DNA of 7,438 nt, from assembly GCA_015521265.1 (NCBI GenBank), contig WAON01000054.1, positions 1-7,438 of the forward strand, in the 5' to 3' direction. Of this stretch, positions 1 to 5,786 are shown one piece after another (the first letter of the stretch is position 1; each line of letters opens with the position of its first letter). The stretch is from Desulfurococcales archaeon (GTDB lineage: Archaea > Thermoproteota > Thermoprotei_A > Sulfolobales > Desulfurococcaceae). The notes below the pieces were generated by a model that saw only the letters and a program-made list of their open reading frames with translations, ran no database searches and was not told the DNA's origin. A program made the translations under genes and the position numbers.

Positions 1-117
1 AAGATACTAAGCCAGGCATGGCCTAGGCTGGATAAAGACTACCTCTACAGGAGGGCTAAGCAGGCTGGGCTGGAGAAGGAGTTGGAGAAGATACTTAAGA
101 GGCTTAGGTTACGATGA
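1..117 (+). CDS. 3' end of an unidentified gene (partial)
   Basis: Frame 1 is open from the first base of the window to the TGA at 115-117, giving the last 38 residues of a protein that begins outside the window. The tail is highly charged and probably helical (Arg/Lys/Glu/Leu rich, with repeated LEKELEKIL-like spacing). Its style (LDKDYLYRRAKQAGLEKEL) recalls the C-terminal end of some small archaeal nucleotidyltransferase-like proteins, but this is only an impression from a short fragment and no catalytic motif is in view. The codon use (AGG, AAG, CTT) matches the neighbouring genes. Its stop overlaps the start of the next gene in the form ATGA, which indicates co-transcription and translational coupling. 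Confidence 0.6.
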   Translation, partial: KILSQAWPRLDKDYLYRRAKQAGLEKELEKILKRLRLR

Positions 118-413
118 AGCGTGAGCGTGCCGGGAACATGATAAGGCTCGTACCGGGACTATCTATCCCGGAGTACATGGGTTTTCTATTAGAGTATTGT
201 GAACCTATAAGGTATACTCGGAGAGCAATCGAGGCAGGTGATTTACTGAGAATAAACTATCACCCACCATATCTACAACTGCAGTGTAGAGATGTTGAAG
301 AGGTGATAGTTGAAGCTAGGAAGAGGGGGCTAAGAGTCTATCGCGGTAAAAAACATGTTACGATAACTGATGGAGTCTATAGGGCTAGAATATACTTTGC
401 TGGGAACGGCTAG
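114..413 (+). CDS. hypothetical protein, 99 residues
   Basis: I do not recognise this protein. The start ATG at 114 overlaps the TGA of the upstream gene (ATGA), so the two are probably translated from one message; a second ATG at 138 is an alternative start, but no better ribosome-binding site precedes it. The product is small, basic and soluble, with no signal peptide or membrane segment. The sequence alternates short strands and helices (for example DVEEVIVEARKRGLRVYRG followed by a strand-turn-strand end), as in a compact alpha/beta fold. It has two Cys (about residues 29 and 58) that are not in a metal-binding spacing. It ends about 120 bp before the dehydrogenase operon and is unlikely to belong to it, because that gap carries promoter-like elements. 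Confidence 0.65.
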   Translation: MKRERAGNMIRLVPGLSIPEYMGFLLEYCEPIRYTRRAIEAGDLLRINYHPPYLQLQCRDVEEVIVEARKRGLRVYRGKKHVTITDGVYRARIYFAGNG

Positions 414-468
414 GTTTGAACATGAACTAGGATGCCCCGGATAAACTGTTTGAATAAAGAATTTGTTA

Positions 469-483
469 CCTCTTTCTTCTCCG
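469..483 (+). terminator. possible pyrimidine-rich terminator of the 1-413 transcript
   Basis: A run of T and C (cctctttcttctcc) lies about 55 bp after the stop of the 99-residue gene and ahead of the promoter-like elements of the next operon. Crenarchaeal transcription commonly ends at U-rich stretches without a hairpin, and the position is right, but the tract is C-interrupted, so this is a weak call. Confidence 0.25.
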
Positions 484-488
484 GTAAT

Positions 489-535
489 GGTTATTTATTC
501 TCTGCCTTGTATATGTGTATATGTAGCGTATATAC
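489..535 (+). promoter_or_regulatory. promoter/operator region of the pdhA-F-X-B operon
   Basis: The stretch upstream of pdhA holds several TATA-like elements: ttatttatt at 491-499, two directly adjacent copies of TGTATATG at 508-515 and 516-523, and GTATATAC at 528-535. Any of these could serve as the TATA box. The 491-499 element would put the transcription start near 521, while GTATATAC (centre about 532) would put it near 558, almost exactly at the alternative TTG start at 560. The tandem TGTATATG copies are also of a size and AT content that could bind a regulator, but no regulator gene is adjacent, so the operator role is inference. Confidence 0.45.
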
Positions 536-2041
536 TTGTTTATAGGGTGTCTTAAGGGTTTGCCTGGGAGTAGTTATCGGATCGTTGAGCACCCTGTTAT
601 TAGTTTTAAACGTGGCCGGCGTGTAGTTTTTTATTATAATGATCGGCCTGTTGAAGCCTATATTGGTGAAACCATACTAGCAGCGTTATACGCTGCCGGG
701 TACCGTGTATTCTCCTACAGCCTCGATGGGAAGAGGCCCCGGGGGGCTTTCTGCATGATTGGTAAGTGTGGTAGCTGCCTGTCAATCGTTGATGGAGTCC
801 CTAATACTAGGATCTGCATCGAGCCCGTCCGGGAAGGGGTCCGGGTCTACAGACAGGAGGGCCTGCCCACTGCGCCTCTCAGTAAAAACGTTGTTGAACC
901 CGTCGAGTGGGAGGAGGCCGAGGCCGACGCTTTAATAATTGGCGGGGGCCCAGCGGGGTTAATTGCTGCTAAAACCCTTGGAGAACTAGGCCTAGACGTC
1001 GTGGTAGTTGATGACCAGCCAAGGCTTGGGGGTCAGCTCGTTAAGCAGACCCACAGGTTCTTCGGCAGCCGGGAGTACTGGGGAGGGATAAGGGGGTATG
1101 TGATCGCTGAGAAGCTAGCACGGGAAATAATGGGGATGAAGAATGTCAGGGTTATACTCCAGGGATACGCTTACGGGATCTATAGTGATAATAGGGTTGG
1201 GGTAGCTGTTAGGAACCCGTTGAAACACGTAATCGTTAAGCCGAAAATGATCCTAGCTGGAACAGGTGCTTGCGAGAAAACACTATGGTTCGAAAACAAC
1301 GACTTACCAGGTATAATGGGTGCGGGTGGAGCACAGACACTCATGAACGAATACGGTGTTAGGCCCGGCGATGAAGCATTAGTGATCGGTTCGGGTAATG
1401 TCGGGTTAATAGTTACTTATCAACTGTTGCAAGCAGGTGTTAGGGTTAAGGGTTTAGCGGAGATAATGGATCATATTGGGGGTTGGTTTGTACACGCTGC
1501 TAAGATTAGGAGGCTCGGCGTAGAATTCTACTTTAAACACACGATTATAAAGGCAATTGGGAGTGATCGTGTCGAGAAAGCTGTTATTGCTGAGATGGAT
1601 GAAAACTACCAGCCAATACCCGGATCGGAGAAGGTATTCGACGTAGACCTAGTACTATTAGCAGTAGGATTACAACCTAACTATTCACTATTCAGCCAGG
1701 CAGGAGCAGCTATGAAGTACGTACCAGAACTTGGAGGACTCGTACCCGTTAGAACGTGGTTTATGGAGACGAGCATTCCGGGATTATACGTTGCAGGAGA
1801 CTCCTCCGGCGTTGAGGAAGCTACTACTGCTTTCATCGAGGGGGAGATTGCTGCGTTGAGTATTGCTTTAAGGCTTGGAGCCGGGAACCGGGGGGTTCTC
1901 ATAGAGAAGCGTAGAAAACTACTCGACTACCTATGGAAAGAATACCGTCAAAGCCCAGTAGTATCGAGGGCTAGGATGGGTAAGTTGAAAGTAACTGTTT
2001 CGGAGGAGGAGATGGAGAAGATTAGGAGGGGTGAAGCCTAG
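536..2041 (+). CDS. pdhA: dye-linked dehydrogenase alpha subunit (PdhA/HcnAB-like, [2Fe-2S] + two dinucleotide-binding domains)
   Basis: Likely electron-transferring subunit of an archaeal dye-linked L-proline dehydrogenase-type complex. Residues about 20-110 form a plant-type-like [2Fe-2S] domain with Cys73, Cys78, Cys81 and Cys94 (C-x4-C-x2-C-x12-C). An FAD-binding GGGPAG lies at 136-141, a second nucleotide-binding GSGNVG at 285-290, and the C-terminal FAD-contacting GLYVAGDSSG near 417-426. This is the layout of fused HcnA-HcnB or sarcosine-oxidase-alpha-like proteins; 501 residues matches the usual alpha length of roughly 480-500. The start is uncertain: TTG 536 gives the longest frame, while TTG 560 has GGGTG about 10 nt upstream and places the conserved EHP motif nearer the N-terminus, as is usual in the family. 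It is the first gene of the operon, and pdhF follows after 2 bp. The family assignment is firm; the proline substrate is not shown by this subunit. Confidence 0.9.
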   Translation: MFIGCLKGLPGSSYRIVEHPVISFKRGRRVVFYYNDRPVEAYIGETILAALYAAGYRVFSYSLDGKRPRGAFCMIGKCGSCLSIVDGVPNTRICIEPVREGVRVYRQEGLPTAPLSKNVVEPVEWEEAEADALIIGGGPAGLIAAKTLGELGLDVVVVDDQPRLGGQLVKQTHRFFGSREYWGGIRGYVIAEKLAREIMGMKNVRVILQGYAYGIYSDNRVGVAVRNPLKHVIVKPKMILAGTGACEKTLWFENNDLPGIMGAGGAQTLMNEYGVRPGDEALVIGSGNVGLIVTYQLLQAGVRVKGLAEIMDHIGGWFVHAAKIRRLGVEFYFKHTIIKAIGSDRVEKAVIAEMDENYQPIPGSEKVFDVDLVLLAVGLQPNYSLFSQAGAAMKYVPELGGLVPVRTWFMETSIPGLYVAGDSSGVEEATTAFIEGEIAALSIALRLGAGNRGVLIEKRRKLLDYLWKEYRQSPVVSRARMGKLKVTVSEEEMEKIRRGEA

Positions 2042-2043
2042 GA

Positions 2044-2532
2044 TTGGAGGATTACAAGGCTAGGGGTTATATTACGCCGGAGGAACTAGCTGGGAAAGGG
2101 TTGTTGCCGAGTATTGAGAGGTTGGAGAAGGGCCCGATAGCGATCGCGGAGTGTCCGGAAGAGATACCATGTAATATCTGTAAGAACGTGTGTCCCTTCA
2201 ATGCTATAAGGATGGATAGGATCTATGATATACCGAGGATCGATCCGGATAAGTGTATTGGCTGCGGAGTATGCGTACCACAATGCCCAGGACTAGCGAT
2301 ATTCATAGTAGACTTGTCGAAGCCCGGTAAAGCATTGATCACACTCCCCTACGAGTTCCTACCACCCCCTAGGAAGGGGTTGATCGTTAAACTACTGGAT
2401 AGGACTGGTAGGGTAATCGGTGAGGGGAGGATCGTTAAGGTTTGGAGCTATGATAAAACCTGGGCTGTAACCGTTGAGGCTCCACGGGATAAATACATGG
2501 AGGTGAGAGCATTATGGATCCCAGAAAAGTAA
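2044..2532 (+). CDS. pdhF: dye-linked dehydrogenase ferredoxin-like subunit (PdhF type)
   Basis: Iron-sulfur electron-transfer subunit of 162 residues. The second cluster motif is classical: Cys71-x2-Cys74-x2-Cys77-x3-Cys81-Pro. The first has an expanded spacing, Cys37-x5-Cys43-x2-Cys46-x3-Cys50-Pro, so it can still supply four ligands for a [4Fe-4S] centre. After the clusters, residues about 90-162 form a beta-rich extension not present in plain ferredoxins. The TTG start at 2044 is preceded by GGAGGGGTGA at 2026-2035 and lies 2 bp after the pdhA stop. The C-terminal end overlaps pdhX by 19 bp. Order and size fit the second gene of the Thermococcus profundus pdhA-F-X-B operon (from memory of that work). 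It should pass electrons between the flavin centres and an external acceptor. Confidence 0.88.
   Translation: MEDYKARGYITPEELAGKGLLPSIERLEKGPIAIAECPEEIPCNICKNVCPFNAIRMDRIYDIPRIDPDKCIGCGVCVPQCPGLAIFIVDLSKPGKALITLPYEFLPPPRKGLIVKLLDRTGRVIGEGRIVKVWSYDKTWAVTVEAPRDKYMEVRALWIPEK
2499..2506 (+). promoter_or_regulatory. Shine-Dalgarno site of pdhX, inside pdhF
   Basis: GGAGGTGA lies 7 nt before the ATG at 2514. It is a near-perfect match to the archaeal anti-SD and fixes the pdhX start within the end of pdhF, which explains the 19-bp overlap. Confidence 0.85.
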
Positions 2533-2801
2533 TCATTTGCCGCTGTGAAAACGTAACGCTAGCAGATCTAGAAGAGGCTATTGAGAAGGGATATAGGGAT
2601 CTGGAGAGCCTTAAAAGATACCTAAGGATCGGTATGGGGCCCTGCCAAGGTATGCATTGCCTATTATTCACGGCAAAATATCTAGCTAGGAGGCTGGGTA
2701 AGAGTGTTGAAGAAGTATACCTACCCCGGAACCGTGTCCCCCTAAACCCGGTTCCTGCAAGGTATTTTATCAGGAGGGATTGGAGGGAGATGACAGGTTG
2801 A
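2514..2801 (+). CDS. pdhX: BFD-like [2Fe-2S] subunit (PdhX type)
   Basis: Small (95-residue) bacterioferritin-associated-ferredoxin-like [2Fe-2S] protein. The cluster ligands are clear: Cys9-x-Cys11 near the N-terminus (IICRCENVT) and Cys44-x4-Cys49 (GPCQGMHC), separated by the usual helix. This is the same fold that is found fused to or encoded beside HcnB, NirB and sarcosine/proline dehydrogenase subunits. The remaining tail, about residues 65-95, is basic and proline-containing and may dock to PdhB or PdhA. The ATG start is fixed by GGAGGTGA 7 nt upstream. Its stop TGA (2799-2801) overlaps the preferred TTG start of pdhB as TTGA, so the two are translationally coupled. Role in the complex: electron relay; this is inferred from family context. 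Confidence 0.88.
   Translation: MDPRKVIICRCENVTLADLEEAIEKGYRDLESLKRYLRIGMGPCQGMHCLLFTAKYLARRLGKSVEEVYLPRNRVPLNPVPARYFIRRDWREMTG
2782..2790 (+). promoter_or_regulatory. Shine-Dalgarno site deciding the pdhB start
   Basis: GGAGGGAGA lies 7 nt before TTG 2798. A TTG at 2780 in the same frame is 18 bp upstream, but the SD-like ggaggga at 2773-2779 abuts it directly, leaving no spacing. TTG 2798 is therefore the better start and gives the usual short N-terminus before the GxGxxG motif. Confidence 0.7.
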
Positions 2802-3934
2802 AGAAGGGCCTAGTAATCATCGGGGCCGGGATTATTGGTGTAATGACTGCTTTAAACCTAGTCGAGAAAGGGTATAGGGACATCGTGATCGTTGAGAAAA
2901 AGTATCCGGGGAGCGGTGGATCATTCCGCTGTGCAACAGGGATTAGGGCAAGCTTTACCAGCCTTGAACACGTTGAGCTGATGAAGAGATCAATACAGCT
3001 ATGGCCCTTGTTATCTGAGAAATATAATATACCCTACGCACGGCACGGATACGTATGGCTATTCACTAGGGAGGAGGATCTTGAAATGTTCCGGTGCATC
3101 GTAGACTTCCACAATAAGAACGGTGTACCCACAAGGATTGTATCGCCTGAGGAGATCGCGGAGCTAGTGCCGACGATTAAAACTGATCAACTAGTCGGGG
3201 GAGTATATGATCCACTGGCTGGTAAGGCTAGCTGTTTCAAAGCCCTCCTAAACCCATTAGCATACATACTCCGCAAAGGCGTTAAACTCGTCGAGTCTAC
3301 AACGGTTTATAAAGTATTGATCGAATCCGGCCGGGCCCGTGGAGTACTTACTGATAAAGGAGTTATTGAAGCCGATAAAGTATTAGTAGCGGCAGGGTAC
3401 GGGTCAAAGAAGATCCTGCGGGAAAGCATAGGCGTAGACCTTGGGCTCCGGAATATACCCAAGCATGCATTGATAACCGAGGGGTATCAGGGGGTTTTCA
3501 AGCCCCTGCTAATCGACTGGGAGACTTCAAGCTACATCGTCCAAGTACTACACGGTGGATTCCTAATAGGTTCAAGCCTCCCAGAGGAGCCTGATAAGCC
3601 TCCGAGGAGTAGGCTCAAGTACCCGGTTAAAGCCGTCAATGTTTGGATCAGGTATTTCCCATGGCTAGCCTACACGAACATTATGAGGTACTGGACAGGC
3701 TACTACGTAATGACGCCGGACCACCACCCATTAATAGGGCCGTTGAGCACTGTGGAAAACCTATACATTGCAACAGGTTTCAGCGGGCACGGATTCATGA
3801 TGTCCCCAGCAGTCGGGGAGGTAATGGCTAATTATATACTAGGCGAGAAGCCCAATGTTCCATTAGTCGAACACCTGCTGCCGGATAGGATTATTAAGGG
3901 CCGGCTGGTGAAGGAGATCGCCGTATTCGGCTAG
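2798..3934 (+). CDS. pdhB: FAD-dependent amine/amino-acid dehydrogenase, DAO family (PdhB, catalytic beta subunit)
   Basis: Probable catalytic subunit, oxidising a secondary amine or amino acid (L-proline in the best-studied relatives; sarcosine, glycine or hydroxyproline cannot be excluded). From the TTG at 2798 it is 378 residues. The N-terminal Rossmann segment has GAGIIG at 9-14 and the ribose-binding Glu33 at the end of the next strand. The conserved FAD/active-site region includes GIRASF near 48-53, and the C-terminal hallmark comprises TPDHHPLIGP near 306-315 and GFSGHG at 327-332. It has no signal peptide or membrane helix, so it acts in the cytosol or on the inner membrane face through partners. 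It is the last gene of the operon, overlapping pdhX by 4 bp. Its stop TAG lies in a CTAG shared with the convergent glycosidase gene. The family is certain; the substrate is not. Confidence 0.9.
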   Translation: MKKGLVIIGAGIIGVMTALNLVEKGYRDIVIVEKKYPGSGGSFRCATGIRASFTSLEHVELMKRSIQLWPLLSEKYNIPYARHGYVWLFTREEDLEMFRCIVDFHNKNGVPTRIVSPEEIAELVPTIKTDQLVGGVYDPLAGKASCFKALLNPLAYILRKGVKLVESTTVYKVLIESGRARGVLTDKGVIEADKVLVAAGYGSKKILRESIGVDLGLRNIPKHALITEGYQGVFKPLLIDWETSSYIVQVLHGGFLIGSSLPEEPDKPPRSRLKYPVKAVNVWIRYFPWLAYTNIMRYWTGYYVMTPDHHPLIGPLSTVENLYIATGFSGHGFMMSPAVGEVMANYILGEKPNVPLVEHLLPDRIIKGRLVKEIAVFG

Positions 3935-5493
3935 TCTTTCCTCCTCCCATTAAGCCATCTAAAGAGTATGTAGGAACCGGCTAGACATGCATAGACTAGT
4001 AATACGAGGCTTAACCCGCTAGCCTCCGGTATTGGGGGCGGCGGGTTAATAGTAATATTCCCAACAACCCCCTCTACTATTGTTTCCTCACCGGGCGGGA
4101 TCCTCCAGGAACCTATTGAGACAGTAGCATTTTCCACATAGACCTCCCACTCCGTCGATATGTTCAATAATAAACCCGATCCACTGACCCCTAGGCCCGG
4201 GAAATCCGTTCTCTTAAGTGATATATTGATATACGAGTCCCCAGCTTCTACGCTTGACTCATTGAATAAAACCCCTAGATCGCCCAGCGTATAGTTCACC
4301 TGCCCCGGCGCTGTCGTTAGTTTCAAGATTATATTGAGCTCCTCAACATTGATCATATCCGAAGCATTTATTACCAGCTTGCCTCCAACAACATATACTC
4401 CCAGCTTCCCTATGTATGGATCTATCCTCCTACTATCAAATACCTCATCCAGTAATTCCTCATCACTAGCACCATCCTCGTATCCCAGGGCCCAGAAACC
4501 GTAGCCGGCATAGCCGTGTATTAGTGCATAGTCGATCTTCATTGCTAGACTAGTAGCATTATCATACCATACCTGTCTACAAGTCGAACCATCCATATAG
4601 GTTATATATGGTACGTGTCCATTCGGGTCCCATTTTACACCGTATTGTTCATAGTTGTTCTTAATCGATGAATAAGTCCTTGCAGTTCCAGCACCGGCTG
4701 TATCACTATAAGGATCACATGACTCGGCCGGCCAGTCGTAGCCGTAAAGCGGTAGTCCCAGTATGATCTTATCCTTAGGGTAGTAGTCGTCTAGGATCGC
4801 TAATCCATCCTCAACGCTGAACTCGAGGGGGCTCTCGAGCGGTGAAACTGGGCCTGTTTGAGGCGCTGTAGACCAGTGGAAATCGTAGCCCATCATAAAA
4901 ACGTAGTCCACTGCTTCTCCAAGTCTTGAATCCCTGTAGACCGTTGGAACCCCGCCCGATACATCTATTGAGACGTTGAGGCCGTTATCCTTCAAGCCCT
5001 TGATCAATGCTAATAGTAGATCGGAGTTATCCTGGCCGGTTAAACTATTAGTATCCCTCATGTTCTCAAAGTCAATATTCATTTCTCTAAAACCATACCT
5101 CTCAGCGAGATCCACGGCTTGGCTTATAAGCGTTGACTGGTGGTAGGCTAGTATTTCATCAATACTATCCGAGTCGAAACAAGTCAATGCAACACCTAAC
5201 AAGCAGCCCCCACACGAATCATTAACCCTAGTGATCTCCGAATAATAGTTGTCAATATTCCCGGTATCAATCGATCCATCACTATTAACCGATGCATCAA
5301 AGAAAATAATCCTGTCAACATCGAAGCCAGGCACATAACCACTAATAGTCCAATAAGGAAGGAAGGCAACAACATAGTGCCTTACAACACCTCCACCATT
5401 AACAGATACCCCAGGCTCAAACCCATGCTCAACACCAACAACCGGAACAACCAAAACAAACACTAACAAAACAATAAATACGCCCCGAACCAA
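3931..5493 (-). CDS. secreted, membrane-anchored GH18-family glycosidase (chitinase / YaaH-like)
   Basis: Extracellular glycoside hydrolase family 18 enzyme of 520 residues, expected to act on beta-1,4-linked N-acetylglucosamine polymers or surface glycans. Residues 5-20 are a hydrophobic signal peptide. The TIM-barrel domain spans about 38-352, with the catalytic signature NIDFEN at 139-144 (Asp141 and the acid Glu143), MMGYDF at 200-205, the VWYDN strand at 308-312 and GFWALGYED at 332-340. Asn at 139 instead of Asp resembles spore-lysin/YaaH-type GH18 proteins rather than classical chitinases. A beta-rich region of unknown family (about 360-482) follows, then PPPPIPE, a membrane helix at about 492-512 and a basic tail RRKD. 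About ten N-x-S/T sequons suit an N-glycosylated surface protein. Cys94, 97, 105, 259 and 305 could form disulfides. The TTG start sits about 32 bp from a TATA box. Confidence 0.87.
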   Translation of the reverse strand: MVRGVFIVLLVFVLVVPVVGVEHGFEPGVSVNGGGVVRHYVVAFLPYWTISGYVPGFDVDRIIFFDASVNSDGSIDTGNIDNYYSEITRVNDSCGGCLLGVALTCFDSDSIDEILAYHQSTLISQAVDLAERYGFREMNIDFENMRDTNSLTGQDNSDLLLALIKGLKDNGLNVSIDVSGGVPTVYRDSRLGEAVDYVFMMGYDFHWSTAPQTGPVSPLESPLEFSVEDGLAILDDYYPKDKIILGLPLYGYDWPAESCDPYSDTAGAGTARTYSSIKNNYEQYGVKWDPNGHVPYITYMDGSTCRQVWYDNATSLAMKIDYALIHGYAGYGFWALGYEDGASDEELLDEVFDSRRIDPYIGKLGVYVVGGKLVINASDMINVEELNIILKLTTAPGQVNYTLGDLGVLFNESSVEAGDSYINISLKRTDFPGLGVSGSGLLLNISTEWEVYVENATVSIGSWRIPPGEETIVEGVVGNITINPPPPIPEASGLSLVLLVYACLAGSYILFRWLNGRRKD

Positions 5494-5520
5494 CTAAAAC
5501 CCCACAACCACACCAAGGGA

Positions 5521-5529
5521 TTATATAAA
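5521..5529 (-). promoter_or_regulatory. TATA box of the glycosidase gene
   Basis: Read on the minus strand, TTTATATAA is centred about 32 bp before the TTG start at 5493. Standard archaeal spacing puts transcription start near 5498-5500, leaving only a 5-7 nt leader, so the message would be close to leaderless. The purine-rich gagatttt just upstream may act as the BRE. Confidence 0.65.
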
Positions 5530-5582
5530 TAAAATCTCACAGAAACCAATTATTATAAGCTACGCCAATAAAACCAAATACA

Positions 5583-5744
5583 TTAATCATCATTGGGGCA
5601 TTGTAACGGTAAAACATATATAATTAGACAATAAACTAGTAGAAGGAAAAACAAAACAGTGTTATAGCAAAAAATAAAGGACACAACAAAAATAATCATT
5701 ATAACAGCCAGGAAGACTATAACGATAGAAAGCTTATACCTCAA
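5583..5744 (-). CDS. possible 53-residue hydrophobic peptide read leftward from the switch (doubtful)
   Basis: In the orientation given, the GGTGGGTG-TTG start in the 48-bp spacer reads to the left, through the left arm of the inverted repeat and into the intergenic region, to a TAA at 5583-5585. The product would be M-R-Y-K followed by a nearly continuous hydrophobic sequence with room for two membrane helices, ending in a short polar tail. The first 17 residues are identical to the N-terminus that the rightward gene would have after inversion. The hydrophobicity may simply come from A-rich plus-strand DNA (T-rich codons), so this could be an accidental OFF-state product rather than a real gene. 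Confidence 0.2.
   Translation of the reverse strand: MRYKLSIVIVFLAVIMIIFVVSFIFCYNTVLFFLLLVYCLIIYVLPLQCPNDD
5693..5715 (+). repeat. left arm of a perfect 23-bp inverted repeat
   Basis: Begins taatcatt and ends ccaggaag; it is the exact reverse complement of 5764-5786, with no mismatch over 23 bp. Matching stops at once on both sides (5692 against 5787 and 5716 against 5763 do not pair). It contains a TATA-like cattataac at 5697-5705. Confidence 0.95.
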
Positions 5745-5763
5745 TAACACCCACCATAGAGTG
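5716..5763. other. 48-bp invertible spacer carrying a ribosome-binding site and TTG start (shown in OFF orientation)
   Basis: On the minus strand this spacer holds GGTGGGTG (plus-strand 5748-5755) followed 3 nt later by TTG (5742-5744) and ten codons starting M-R-Y-K-L-S. As written these point left, away from the large gene. If the spacer is turned round between the two arms, the same start runs in frame into the right arm and the gene at 5780-7012, adding 15 residues that complete a signal peptide. The spacer is A/C-rich on the plus strand, whereas 5' ends of genes here are T/G-rich, which also suggests it is written backwards relative to its gene. No recombinase is encoded in the window. 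Confidence 0.75.
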
Positions 5764-5786
5764 CTTCCTGGCTGTTATAATGATTA
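5764..5786 (-). repeat. right arm of the 23-bp inverted repeat, overlapping the gene start
   Basis: Reverse complement of 5693-5715. The arm is coding: it supplies F-L-A-V-I-M-I of the signal peptide in the frame of the downstream gene, and the ATG at 5780-5782 lies inside it. In RNA the two arms could pair into a 23-bp stem that hides this ATG. Confidence 0.95.

Noticed and set aside
1681..1902. Minus-strand frame inside pdhA
   Set aside because: Antisense shadow of a well-supported gene; no SD and no recognisable protein features.
2780..2797. Longer start of pdhB at TTG 2780
   Set aside because: The only SD-like sequence abuts the codon with no spacing; TTG 2798 has a strong SD at 7 nt and a TTGA overlap with pdhX.
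5535..5592. Possible C/D box small RNA on the minus strand (ATGATGA near 5586-5592)
   Set aside because: A C-box-like sequence is present, but the expected CUGA D box at the right distance is not (only ctgtga), and no D'/C' pair is evident.
5693..5786. Inverted repeat as a miniature transposon or transcription terminator
   Set aside because: No target-site duplication flanks it, the arm codes for part of a signal peptide, and archaeal termination does not depend on hairpins. In-frame restoration after inversion is unlikely for either alternative.
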